Shown in pieces: positions 11,786 through 23,227 of a stretch of 64,000 bases of DNA. The DNA is from [Phialemoniopsis] sp. UDSM-2020 (lineage: Eukaryota > Ascomycota > Sordariomycetes > Thyridiales > Thyridiaceae): positions 558,001-622,000 of the forward strand of contig JAEILZ010000007.1 in NCBI GenBank assembly GCA_018873225.1. The letters are read 5' to 3'. Position 1 is the first letter of the stretch, and every line of letters begins with the position of its first letter. Below the pieces are notes generated by a model. It was not told the DNA's origin. It worked only from the letters and a program-made list of their open reading frames with translations, and did not search any database. The position numbers and the translations under genes were made by a program.

Positions 11786-12669
11786 GTGCCAGAAACTCCC
11801 GTCAGGAGACTACAGAGTAAGCCCCACACACCGAACAAGGCTGCTTGGATGTTGCCCGCAGGCATGGCTAACCCGCCCTCCATTGAAGGGGAGGGAGTGA
11901 TGTTGACGCTATATCCATGCCCACTATTCCCTCATCCGGAAAGGCCGTTCCTGCCAGCTTATCGGTATTGCCGAGGCCCAAGGCTACGTTTAGTCATGGC
12001 TTCCCAGACTCTCCGGTATTGTAATGACCGAAATCAGTGTCCACTCTCAAGTAAACACACTATTTAGAACACTTTTGGTGATCTGTGGCTTGTAAGTGGG
12101 GTTATGTGGCATTAGGACATCAAGTATCATGTCATCACAAAAATGTTGTCCCATCTTGGCATTCGAGCCCAACGGAAATTGCAGGTTTCACTTTCTACTG
12201 ATGACTACACTGGTAATACGGTCCTCTTCTGAACCCTTACTTGACAAGCTCCATATAAGCGGGAATTTTGAAAATGATGGAGGACACCGGCAGCAGACCT
12301 TCGCGCGAGTTCAGCGCCTACGTGGATCAAGAAAGACTGAGCGAACTTGAAAGTCGTACCACTTCTGAGAAAGACTTTGCAAACGGCCGAGCGGATACGA
12401 AGCTTATTGTCAGGCACAATGAAGGTGGCGATTATGGTCTCATTACCCTACAGTATCTTTCAGGCCAATATAATCCTGTCTGAGCGGCTAGTGCACTGAT
12501 GGACGAGAGCTTGAGAATAGGACCAGGTGCCCGGAACAGGGCCGTTGGGCCGGAACTGGGCTCACGTGTCTTTGCCAAGAGAAAAGCGATTAGTCGCTAT
12601 GATCGAAAATCGCAGCCTGGGAAATCTCGCTGACGAAGGAAGTTTCTCGGGTTGAGATTTCTCGAGTTC

Positions 12670-12812
12670 CTCGAGCAGACCTGGCGGGAGAAATTTCCTA
12701 CGCAAGGACTCTTCGAGGTCCTCGAATAGCCCTTATCTGCGAAATTTCTTAGACCGAAATTGTTCGACGACCTCGAGCAGACCTCGTCGGCGAAATTGCC
12801 TACGCAAGGAAC
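12670..12812 (+). repeat. Two-copy local repeat with CTCGAG palindromes
   Basis: The unit beginning CTCGAGCAGACCT and ending CCTACGCAAGGA occurs at 12670 and again about 102 bases later at 12772. Further TTCGAGGTCCTCGA-like palindromes and GAAATTTC blocks lie between them. The function is unknown. Confidence 0.65.
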
Positions 12813-13169
12813 ACCTGTACTTTTTTTCCCTTAAAGTGCCCTACAAGGTGATTTACGGGATTCACTTATCTACAAGGGCGACTGTTATTCCTACAGCCAC
12901 TTAGGGGATAGCGGGGGAAACAGCGCGTGGGACAGGGCCGAGCGGCTAACGGTTGGCCAAGAGCGTCTCGGGGGAATGGGTTGCCGACCCGCATCCAGCC
13001 CCATGCATTCCTCCCCAATCAATTAAAGCAACCCTCCACCTCACTGCCACCCCAACGACTGCCTACAGTCTCACTCGACCACAAAGAGCGACGCGGCGAC
13101 CTTCGCGGCGACCTGAAAACCCCTCTCCCATATTCCCTCTATCTCATCTCTCAACGATGGATCACGTCC

Positions 13170-14832
13170 ATGGCGATGCCGCAGAAACGAAAGCGACAGC
13201 GCTCCGAGAAGTCGCCAGCCAACATCATCGAACGTCCTGGGAAGAGGGCCAGGACCAGAAGCGAGATCGAACTGAAGGCCTGGGCGAACTGGAAATATCC
13301 TCCCGAGTTCTGGGATAGACTATTCGAGATCTCCCTCACCCGTCGGGCGATAGAAGAGCATAATCGCAGGTCGAGCCTGCAGAGCCATTGCGCTTCTACC
13401 ACTGCTTCTACCACTGCGACTACCGTCAGAGATCTTGCTCGATTTGCGAGACACGGCGGTCCAGACCTATCTGACCTTCGCGGGGTAAGACAAGCTGCAC
13501 GCGATTTGCGAGTGGTTGCCTAACGAGTCTGTTCAGTGGCCTCACCCCCCAACAAATCGTCCACCTACCATGAGCCAATCTTCACGAAGCCGGAGGACCA
13601 AGTCCACGGCCCCAAACTCTACACTACCTACCTCGGCGACTACCAAAACGACCAAGACTAAGAGGTCGACGCCGTATGACCGCGACTTCGATCTGCATCT
13701 GACCGACCATCGCGTTCACCCTGTATACTCTTCACAAGAACCAGATTTGGAGGAGATTATGGCTGCAGTGGCTATACCTAGGCCGTCGCTCTCGCCGTCC
13801 AAGTTCTCTGATGGTGCCTTCAAGGCGTTCCGTGAGAGTAACGCACGAGCAAAAGACGAAGACGACGTACTCGCAAACGTCATCCCGACCATCCTCGGGT
13901 CCGGCCAGGCTGCCCACCCGTCCGCTCGGAACACGGTGTTCGGAAACCTCGAGCCGCTCACAGACGGGACAATTGCTCCGGCCAAGCCCGACATCTACTA
14001 CGGAGCAATACCCCAGGAGCTGTCTCGTACTGTCCGCGCCGAACTTGGCCACCACATCATCCCGTCGACCATGCAGGACAAGCCTCTAGCACCCAATTTC
14101 TTCCTCGAGGCGAAAGGACCCGATGGTAGTCTTGCTGTGGCCACACGACAAGCTCGCTACGACGGTGCCATTGGGTCCCGAGCGATGCATAGCCTTCAAA
14201 ACTACAATGCAGCAGAGCCATCGTACGATGGCAACATCTATACCTATAGTTCGATTTATCACGGTGGACAGCTGCAGCTCTACGCCCATCACCTCACAGC
14301 GCCGACGAGCGAGGGGGAGCCTCCCGAGTACCATATGACCCAGGTGGACACATGGGGTATTACTGGCAACATTGATAGTTTCCGCCGCGGGGCCACCGCA
14401 TTCAGGAACGTGCGAGACCTAGCCAAACAGCATCGGGACCAGTTTATCGAAGCAGCGAATGCAACAGCGTCACAGCCCAACACAGTCGTGGATCACGTGG
14501 ACACGGCCGAAACAGGCTATGACGATGTCTCGACTTCTCGATCTACAGATCATTCGCAATATACCGTGTTGCAAGCCGCTGACTACGAACTTCAGCAGAT
14601 CATTGCTGGAGCCAACTACGGTTCCGAGGACGAGGACGATTTTCAAGATGCGAGCCCAGAACACCTAGCTCCCAGCGATGAAGTCTCAAGGAGTTTTACC
14701 TCGAGCTTTACGTCAGACCTGATTACCAACCAAAGCCATCCCAAACGTTCAAGAGGATCTCCCAGCCCGCCTTCTAGATCCAGCGGGAGCCATGTGTCGA
14801 AGCGACGCACAAGACCGAGCGCACCTCGTTGA
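13170..14832 (+). CDS. DUF7924-like protein with PD-(D/E)XK-type motif
   Basis: Two exons, 13170-13484 and 13537-14832 (52 nt intron, phase 0), give 536 residues. The basic N-terminus (PQKRKRQR, PGKRARTR) looks like a nuclear signal. PPEFWDRLFEISLTRRAIEE is the usual opening of this fungal family. The core has KPDIYYG with Asp257, then NFFLEAKGP with Glu296 and Lys298, then ATRQARYDGAIGSRAM. The D...ExK spacing fits a restriction-endonuclease-like fold. The C-terminus is acidic and then Ser/Arg-rich with a second basic patch. The family is common and multicopy in filamentous ascomycetes; its function is not established to my knowledge, and nuclease activity is inference. The start at 13170 is preferred over the longer upstream frame because the leader there is low-complexity. 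Confidence 0.75.
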
Positions 14833-17761
14833 ACCGCGAGTTCGTCCAGCTCCGATGATGTGCAGCAACCTACCAGGACACATGGCGTGTAGCGTTGCAT
14901 TGGCTCAAATTTATCCCGCAAAAGAGTAGAAAAGGATCGCCCCGTGGCATTCCTGCGTGGAGATCGATGCCGCTCACATCGTAAATCTCAATGGCACTGT
15001 GATACGCTGTCAACTCAGTACAATAACTAATTAGTTCGTACCTGTTTTGAAATGAGAAGTAGTTTCCGACCCCGCCCATAGGATTGTCATAATCTCCAAC
15101 CTAATCATTGAGAGTTTCGAGAATTGATGCCGTTAGCCTGATTGTGTTCGATCGCCAATTTCAGCTTCTTGGCCGAGAAACCACATGAGGTGCACAGAAA
15201 TTTGCCGTTTTTGGACTGAGAGTCTCGACAACTCAGGCTTCATATTCACCGTCTGTAATCGAGGTACAGCTTTTGTGTTCATCAACACAAATCGAAGTAA
15301 CAAGATAAAGTATAGAATACAGGTTGCATGGAAGAGATCCCTGAAGCTTCCATCAACTTCTGCGAAATTTGAAAGACCGTCCTGTTATAGTCCTCCCTGG
15401 ATATCCTATGTGATGTGAATAGGCATGGACCCGCTGGACCCGATCTCGGTCAAATGACTTCAATTCGGAGGGCGTCCTGGGTGTCACGTCAAGCGGCGTC
15501 TACCTGGGATGCTGACTCTGAGCTCACCGATCCACACCCAGCCGCCGATGACAGTGGCGGATACGGCGTGTCAGGAGAGAAGTCCGGCGTGATTGGTGGC
15601 ATTATGCCCGGATTGCCCGGCTCGGACGAGCTGGGGCTTTCTGCGAAAACCCAGTCCGTGGTTCCAGCACAGCCGTACTTATATTCTCGTGTAGTCAACG
15701 CACTCGGAGACACTTAATACCTATCAGCGACATAGTGGGTGCCCTCAGAGAAAGTTCTCACTTACACTTGCCATCCAAATGGTGAATATACGGCCCCGGG
15801 TGTTGCAGTGTCGGCTGTGTCATATTCTGAATGGACTGTAGGAAGAGCTGCGGGTCAAGATACTGAAGTAGTGCTCTATGCATGTCTGGAGATGAAGAGT
15901 CGACAGGTGACTGCTGATCAACGAATTGAAAGTTGCAGTCTTTCTTCGCCCGGACGCAGTTGCTGCAACGGCCCTGAACGTCGGCTGGTAATGGTATGCA
16001 CCTGATCTTACGTCGACGGCAGTGTCCTTAGCCTACTGTTAGACTTCTGGGCTCCTGGGAAAGCAGACGGAGTTCGATTTACCACAAGCAGCTGGATTAC
16101 GATGGTAGCCCAGTTTTCTCACCCTCTTTTTTGCCGCTCTTCTCAGTCCCATCTCCGCACGCCCAGTCGTTGACCTCTGAGGTATGGGCCGTGGAGTCTG
16201 CTCTTGTCCGACGCTGAGACTAGACATTGATCTCTTCAGTCTGTTAGCTTTGCGAACTATCGGCGATTGCGTCTTAATTAGACTTTAGATTTGGAAACGA
16301 CGATGGCTGGAAGTGCCAATTCAGTGTCGACCCCGAGGGGGCGGCCGAGGATATTAGGATGAATTTATAACTGTAACACCATGGTGGCTCCTGACAACAC
16401 GTACAATTGGCTCTCATCCGCTGCCTGGCAGTGTCTGAGAGTCTCTACGTGTCAGGACATTGGCTGTATAAAGTGGTTGTCGCGGCAAGTCGATTTCATC
16501 ACCTGTTGCATTGCCAGTCACTCCTGGGCCAATGAGCAGACATATTCTGATGAGTCACTTACAAATCGCGCGGCCATGACGAGTTCCAGTTGCGTCATTC
16601 AGTGTCATGTAACGGTGAAGTTCGCGCGTCCCACAGCTGTGCCCGATTCCGTTTCATGTGGAAATACTGAAACTCGGACATTGCCACAACACGATCAATG
16701 GGCTCTCGTTCACTCTACGAGTCGAGGCATTGGCTGGGAAAATTGCTCGGTGTGACAGGACTGCGTGGTGGCGTCAGATGTCGACCTAGCCTGTGAATTA
16801 AGTGGAATTTACGCCCTCTGATGGCCCGGCGGAGCGAGTCAAGCGAGGCAAGGAGCTATCAATAAACGGCACGACAAGTACACTGGCAGAGGAGGACGAC
16901 AGCGAGGACTACCTCCCACCAATCAGCACTGTACGGGCAACTGTGGAGGGGGCAAACTACGGGGCAATACATTGTCAATTGTGCCATCTTTAACCATCTT
17001 CCGGGACGAAGCGAGTTACCAACCTCTGGCTAGGCGCTTTTTCGTGTGAGTGGTCCAACCAATATCGAAGGCATAGAACTATCCTGGTAGGTGGGCCGGG
17101 GCTTGAAGAGAAGTGACACAGGAGTGAATTCGGGGTACGCGTTTACGCCTGGCTGCATCAGGGATTTGGCAGTAATGCCAAATTTAGTACTGGTATTGGC
17201 TTCAAGCTCTTTTATCGAACATGTCAACATATGACTCATCACGCAGATGACCACGACCTTACACAGCCAATGTCGGGGGCCAGCTCGGTGTTGAGTCTGA
17301 GAGCAGGTCCTTCGTACTCCAATTGCTTGACGAGCTTGTCTCACCGAACCCCCCTCCCGCGTTGGAAACGCAAATCACAAGGGGTACGGAAACCTACATG
17401 ACATGGACAAGGCTGCCCCTCCAGCATTGGGTCCGGATGGAAATACGATTCCCCCATTCAGCCCGCCAGTGCACCATGACGCGCCACTTACAGGGGTCGA
17501 ATGGCGTCTGGGCATGAGCGAGCTGCTGGCACTAACAAGGCTTGTCCAGCGGGTGGGTGTGCCGAGTTGAACAGTGAGCACACGTATCAATCCAAAGGTG
17601 GGCAATGCTATCATCGACTATTTCTACTCCAACAATACCAACCTACTTCACTGTAGCTTGCCTTGTTACTTGAACAAACCTCACCTTCCTTGCACGGGCA
17701 GTAGAGCTCAATCATATAGCTAACAAACCTGGATCCTCCACCTCTTTCCACTTACACCAGC
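14833..17761. other. Long intergenic region without a recognisable gene
   Basis: It begins with the repeat at 14868-15026. The minus frame at 15489-15713 (rich in Ser, Pro and Glu) and the plus frame at 16802-16993 (acidic, ending CQLC) are open, but I could not attach them to any family. A C-rich, CT-rich leader directly precedes the ATG at 17762. Confidence 0.5.
14868..15026 (+). repeat. Direct repeat, copy 2 (partner 905-1105)
   Basis: Same orientation and strong match to 905-1105, with small deletions. It starts 35 bases after the DUF7924-like stop codon. Confidence 0.8.
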
Positions 17762-19798
17762 ATGTTCACCACACAGCATCAGTATGCCACCTACACGGCT
17801 GCACCCGCATCAGGGCAACCGGATGAGGACTGGACCAAGATATCCGACCTGACCGAGCGTCGGAGGATACAGAACCGCATTGCCCAGCGCAATTACCGCA
17901 AGATACAGCCCTATTCCAACTTGCTGCACCGCCAAGTGCTGACCAGCTTTGTGCGTTTCAGGCAAGAAGCACAAGCGCCGCAAGGAGGACCTCGAGAGGC
18001 GCGCTGCTACCTCGGACGGTGTCTCCTCCAGCGAGGGCAGTAATGAGCCCGCAAGCTCCAGCGAGAGCAGCTCCAAGTCAAAATCGCAGTCGTCACCCAA
18101 GGAGCAGCAGCAGCCCCAGGCCCAACAGCAGACCATCATCCAGGTGCCCAAGCCTGTACCGCAGAACAGCCAATTCACACCACCCATGCACCCCGATGAC
18201 GGGCTCTTCCCGTCCTCCTATGACGCCCGGGACCGCACGCAATCACCTCCCCTCTTCGCCTCCTCTGCAAACCCGCCACCCGAGGAGATGATGATACCGG
18301 CCTCGTACGGCACTGCTGCTTCCAGCTACCACGCCATGACGACTGACTTCTACGCAGATTGGACGACCGGCGCCGTGCCAGTTACCCTGCCCATGACTCA
18401 CTTCAGCAACGCCATCAACCGTGAGACTGCCTATCCTAGTGATGACAGCAAGGCGCCTTACATGAACTACGGGTGCATGCCCAGCATGGACATCAACGCG
18501 CCCACACCTCACGACAACTCGAACCCCCATGTGAGTTCCTTGCGCCACCACCATTCCCACCCCGCTCTTGCTGCACCTCCATCCTCATCGAGAAACCACG
18601 AGAAGATACAAAAGAGCGAGCATCTGATTGCCGACAGACTTCTATACTGCATCCTGATGTGCGCCCAATGGGGATGTCCGCCTACGAGCCCCTAAAACCA
18701 CAGCCACCCAGTTCGGGCTACCCTGTGTCGCCAGTGATGACAGAAACTGCTTCACCCCAGCTGAGGAATGGTTCTTCCTCGCCACCCTCCTCTCACAACA
18801 ACTTCCTCCAGTACAGCTCATTCCCAATTCCCACGGAGCAAGATAGCCGCCTGACTATGGGCTCTTTCCACTCGAGCTACTCAATGGAGCCAAACATCTC
18901 TGGAGACGAGTCCAAGGAGAAGAAGGAATGCCCTCACCCGGAGTGTGGTAAGGTGTTCAAGGATCTGAATGCGCACATGCTCACGCATCAGACGGAGCGG
19001 CCAGAGAAGTGCCCGGTCCAGGCCTGTGAATACCATAACAAGGGCTTCGCGCGCAAGTATGACAGGAACCGCCATACCCTGACGCATTACGAAGGCAACA
19101 TGGTCTGTGGGTTCTGCCCCAGTTCCGTTTCCGCTGCCGAGAAGTCGTTTAAGCGCACAGATATCTTCAAGCGCCATCTGGTGGCGGTTCACGGCGTCGA
19201 GCAGACCCCTCCTAATAGCAGGCGCAGGACCTGGATCGCGAGCGCCAATGGCAAGAGGCTGACAGGTCATGCGCCGTACGCCATGGTCAATTGCATCACT
19301 TGCTCGGCGGCCTTCTCAGATGCTCAAAACTTCTACGAGCATTTGGACGACTGTGTGCTGCGCACCTTTGACAAGGGCCAGATGGCCCTGAAGAAGCGTG
19401 TCATGGCTGTCTTTGACTACCGCGGCGCCTGGCCAAGGACGACAGCGTGCTCTCCACCGGTCAGAGATCCCGTTTACGACTGTCCAAGTCACCACAGTAA
19501 TTCCTGTCATGAAATAGGTGAGAGACGTCTAATACTCAGACGTGATGGCTCTTATCAGCTAACGAAGCCGGAGACTTTGATGAAGGAGACGCAAGTGTTG
19601 TACAGCTACGAAGTCCTGCACTCGTCCGAGCTACAGAAACCATTGGGACTACGCCAGCCTATGAGCGATCTGGAAGTTTGTGCCTGGATACCTGGCTGCC
19701 AGCTCGGCCAGAGAGCAAAAATGAGCGGAGGCCTCGATTGGGCGTTTCTCTACTTACGACGTATGGGTGGGCACAGGATGGGTTACATAAGTGAATAG
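17762..19798 (+). CDS. bZIP plus C2H2 zinc-finger fusion transcription factor
   Basis: Exons 17762-17897, 17962-18530 and 18638-19798 give 621 residues in phase. The first intron is of GC-AG type (GCAAGA donor). Residues ~28-60 hold a bZIP basic region (RRRIQNRIAQRNYRKK) with a short zipper start. A long Ser/Gln/Pro-rich middle includes MTHFSNAINRE. Residues ~333-420 carry three consecutive C2H2-type fingers (CPHPECGKVFKDL..., CPVQACEYH..., CGFC...) and VHGVEQTPPNSR, a motif set conserved in a fungal C2H2 family. A fourth CxxC...H...C element follows at ~453-476. In the genomes I know these two halves belong to separate gene families, so this looks like a fusion. The last ~110 residues are unfamiliar and could be read-through beyond the ancestral stop. 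A rearranged relic lies at 44480-45030. Confidence 0.7.
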
Positions 19799-20023
19799 AT
19801 CAGTGTAAAAGGCAGCATTTCACAATGCTGTACTTAGTGAAATTTGCATTGGGCAGACCTGCTGGCGTGAGTTCCCTGTAGCCATAAACGTGTACCATCG
19901 ACGACGCCCACTTGGGTCTGATTCTTCTGCTTGTGTGATCATCTCCAGTCATCTCTGACCAATAAGATCCGTGCTGGAGAATAGCACTTTTGGTCTTCCA
20001 GATATGTAGCGAAATTCTTTTGC

Positions 20024-21292
20024 TTATTCGAGAGTGATGCTTGGGAGCTCCCGTCCATTCCATGTGCCGTCCCAGAAAGTCAGGAGCGCCCACAGCTTGA
20101 TCAGGCTGTGGTACCAGGTGAAGAAGAAATATGCCGGAAGCATGAATAGATCCTGAGGGTTTCGAACGAAGTATGGCACGACCTTGACTATCTTAAAGGC
20201 AAAGACCCAGACAACCAGCAATCCTGTTCGGTACATGGCAGACTCCGAGTATAGGCTTGATTGGTGGAATGCACTGAAGATTGCCCAGTCATAGAAGAGA
20301 GCAAAATTGAAGAAGCTGGTGAAGTAGACTGCATACACGCTCCAAGGTTGTTTTGTCCAGACTGACCGATCGGTAAACAGAGAAGTGGCGTTGGATCTCC
20401 AGGTTGTTCGTGCCCATCTCAAACACTGCGATGGAAACTTTGGATACGTGCCGAGCGAGGTCCACATCCTGGCGTCATCAGTGTACTGGAACTTAATCTT
20501 CCATGAATGCTTGACCACGAAGCGTGTGATATGGTTGTCGTCATCCGGAGCCAAAGGACCAAAGAGTCCGAAGAAAAATTTCTCATTTATGAAAGAACGG
20601 AGAAATCCTGCATCTTTCACAATGCACGTGCGAATCAGTGAAGTTCTGCCAGAAATCACAAACACTCCGCCATCAATGGCGTTGGTCGCTCGGACCTCGA
20701 AATTGTGACGGTCCAGATACAGAGATCCAATCATGTTCCAGAATCGCTCCGCGAATGAAGAGCAGTCCTCGCGGATAACTCGTTTGTTTGTGCCGACGAG
20801 TCCGACTCGGTGGTCTTCGAAAGGAGCCAATGCAGACAGGAGAAAACGAGGTCCCCAGACGACATGATCATTAGCCATGACGATGATCGGGGTTTGAACC
20901 ATGTGGAAGGCGTGGGCACATTGGCGGCGCTTGTCTGCGATGGGAACCGAGGTGGCGGTAATCTTGGTTGTTTGGCTGCCGGCTTGCAGTTCGGAGGCAG
21001 GATCTTGGAGAATGCGTTGTACTTGTCCCAAAAGCTCGCTTCCGGCGGCGACGATGATCAGTTCCCGAGGGTTATTCAGCAGCATTGTACGCAGGCATCG
21101 GATGAAGTGCTTGTTTTGGGGATCGACTGTGGGGCAAATGACGGTGACATCTCGAGGTGTAAACTTGGGATTGGCAACGACCGGCGATGGCTCATAGAGC
21201 CAAAAAGAGAATAAGTGGACAACTTGCCTGGCATAACGCCAAGCAAAGAGGAGCCAAAAGTTGAAGGTGGCGTTGAGCGTAATGCTCATCAT
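20024..21292 (-). CDS. Family 2 glycosyltransferase, Cps1/hyaluronan-synthase-like
   Basis: Single-exon protein of 422 residues. The start has a short hydrophobic segment, followed by VTVICPTVDP and the nucleotide-sugar domain. DDDNHITR fits the family DDD motif. QCLRWARTTWRSN is the (Q/R)xxRW processive motif, followed by three or four C-terminal membrane segments (FTSFFNFALFYDW, LLVVWVFAF, LPAYFFFTWYH). It likely makes or exports a cell-surface polysaccharide at the plasma membrane. The position where relatives usually have DDHV reads NDHV here, a possible loss of one metal ligand. Length is close to fungal Cps1-type proteins. Confidence 0.85.
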   Translation of the reverse strand: MMSITLNATFNFWLLFAWRYARQVVHLFSFWLYEPSPVVANPKFTPRDVTVICPTVDPQNKHFIRCLRTMLLNNPRELIIVAAGSELLGQVQRILQDPASELQAGSQTTKITATSVPIADKRRQCAHAFHMVQTPIIVMANDHVVWGPRFLLSALAPFEDHRVGLVGTNKRVIREDCSSFAERFWNMIGSLYLDRHNFEVRATNAIDGGVFVISGRTSLIRTCIVKDAGFLRSFINEKFFFGLFGPLAPDDDNHITRFVVKHSWKIKFQYTDDARMWTSLGTYPKFPSQCLRWARTTWRSNATSLFTDRSVWTKQPWSVYAVYFTSFFNFALFYDWAIFSAFHQSSLYSESAMYRTGLLVVWVFAFKIVKVVPYFVRNPQDLFMLPAYFFFTWYHSLIKLWALLTFWDGTWNGRELPSITLE

Positions 21293-21804
21293 TGTGATGG
21301 GAGTGCGATTTTTCTGACTAAAGCGGATGATGAACGATGAATAGAATCAGTTGGGAGTTAGAGCTTAGTTTTTGATAGATATTTTCTGTTTAGACAAGGA
21401 GGCCACTGTAATGTTGAGTTATCTAGACTTCTCTAACAGAACGACCAGCAGTCGTCACATCTATCTGATTGTCAGACGCGTCAACAGATTTGTAAACAGG
21501 ACGGCCCAAGCCAACCGATCACAGCATCAACATTGAGTCATCACAAGCTTCATCACGCCTTTCACCCCCTTCCGCAACATTGTCCAGCTAGTCGCTGTTG
21601 TCGGAGCGGACCCCAGACTGCGATGACCCCTGCAATTCAAGATTGGAAGCTAGGGTGGCAGGCGTGCTAGGGTGTGGTATGAGGGAACCGGTTCAATTTC
21701 CAATATTTGCCAACCTTGTCTATTTCCCTACGTCCTAAGGAAAGTCTGACAGCTACTGTGCATAAGAAGCTTCTTTCCCTGACCCTTCCCCCATCCTCGC
21801 AAGC
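21293..21804. other. Divergent intergenic region
   Basis: No gene seen. It lies between two divergently transcribed genes and so should hold both promoters. A short block at 21490-21515 resembles one at 8035-8060. Confidence 0.5.
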
Positions 21805-22414
21805 ATGCCCTCCACGCGCCGATTTATCCATGTTGCATACATCAGCACGATCCTTGGCCTTCACATTTCTGGCTTCGATGAAATAGATCTCTTTGCCGAA
21901 GACTCATTGTTGAGAGTCATAGAGGAGAAGCTGGGTCTGAAATCACCTTATGCAAAACCGCAGGAACCTGCAGAACATGAGATCAATACGCGCATGTTCT
22001 TGGTCCTAAGCATCATCTCTAGCCATCTACGATCGTACAGAGTCCTTCCAAGCACTATGGCTATCGAAAATCTAGACATCCGGCCAGAAGCAACCCAAGA
22101 AAACGTCCTCAAGTACGCAGCACAGAGCTTAGCAGAGAAGTGCGCTAAAGAAGGTATACCGCTTCCACCGGACCTTTGCAATCCAAAGAGAAACTTCAGC
22201 CTGAACGACTGTCTATCTTGGAGTGCCACGATACATTTGGAGCAGAATGCTATCATCACAACAAGAGAATCTTTGCGACATTTGTAAGTGTGACAGTCTC
22301 GACGAGGCTACCTCTCTGTGATGCTGATCTTCGTCACGTAGTCTTTTCTTTGCGATATGTCCCAGGGAGACGTTTATGGTCATACTGCGGATGTGGAGGC
22401 GTATTTTTCAATAG
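21805..22414 (+). CDS. Hypothetical small protein
   Basis: Exon 1 is 21805-22283 and exon 2 is 22342-22414, joined across a 58 nt intron with a GTAAGT donor, GCTGATC branch motif and GTAG acceptor; 183 residues. No family recognised. It has a moderately hydrophobic N-terminus (FIHVAYISTILGLHISGF), a helical acidic middle and a hydrophobic then basic C-terminus. Without splicing the frame would stop at 160 residues. It may be a genuine lineage-specific gene; the even codon pattern and intron support coding. Confidence 0.4.
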
Positions 22415-23227
22415 GCAATTTTCGTTCTCTGACGATTGTGGCCAATAGATATGATGCCACCAAAAGAAACTCAGGCATTCGAGTGTTCACGGCTTCGTGC
22501 TTTGTTGGTACGACCGCCATCCTTTCAGACTGGATCAATTGGTGATGGTGATGTCGATATACATGCGTTTCCAAGCCTCAGCTCCTGAACCTTGCGACTG
22601 ATTCCGCCTTGTCATATCAAGTCATTCGCTGCGTTGACTGGTCTGTGAAAAAGTGGAGGCACAATGTTGGGGTAGCATTCGGGAATGACGAGCCAATTTG
22701 AAGACGACTAACACGCACCATCTTGACGATACGAAACAAAGTATTGTCGCGCGGCAGTAAAGATGACCACTTATAGTTCCGATTCAAAGCGTGTCCTTCA
22801 CGTCGAAATCAGCACTTGCATGTGACTTTCTGCTTAGGGGCCATCCATTTTCACACGTATTGGGCTAATTAATTGTACAGTACGACTATTTCCACGCAAC
22901 ACTTTTCAGATAACATGAAGGAGAACCGCGCAACTTAGTTTAGGGATACAGTACTTGAGTCTTGCAGGATCCAAATTTTTGTCTCATGCGCCAAGCCAAT
23001 CCCGCACGGACCTTAGTGGGATATCTCCGCTACCGTCCGTGCGTACTGGTAAGATGATAGCTTCTCTACTCGGCCCTGGTATTCGGCCTGTCAGATCCCG
23101 CGAGACGTCTGCTCCAATCAGTGAACTAGTTCATTCAAACATGAAATATCCATTGGCAGAGCAATGGATATGTTGTGATTGTCTCTTGTCGAGGTCGAGA
23201 AGGACAAGCTGGTAGCGGAGCCGACAT
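22415..23227. other. Intergenic region with two repeat remnants
   Basis: 22430-22560 is a partial inverted copy of repeat A (GGCCAATAGATATGATGCCA block). 22990-23045 is a copy of the hairpin repeat (AATCCCGCACGGACC ... GTCCGTGCGTAC). A GTACAGTAC motif occurs near 22877. No gene seen. Confidence 0.6.

Larger units (their letters stand above)
11482..13169. other. Intergenic region
   Basis: Apart from the repeats at 11610-11785 and 12670-12812 I see no supported gene. The region ends in a C-rich stretch (13020-13150) that is probably the 5' leader of the next gene. Confidence 0.55.

Noticed and set aside
15415..15717. Opposing open frames in a Pro/Ser/Gly-rich stretch
   Set aside because: Both strands are open over the same interval with no homology I can name; not enough to call a gene.
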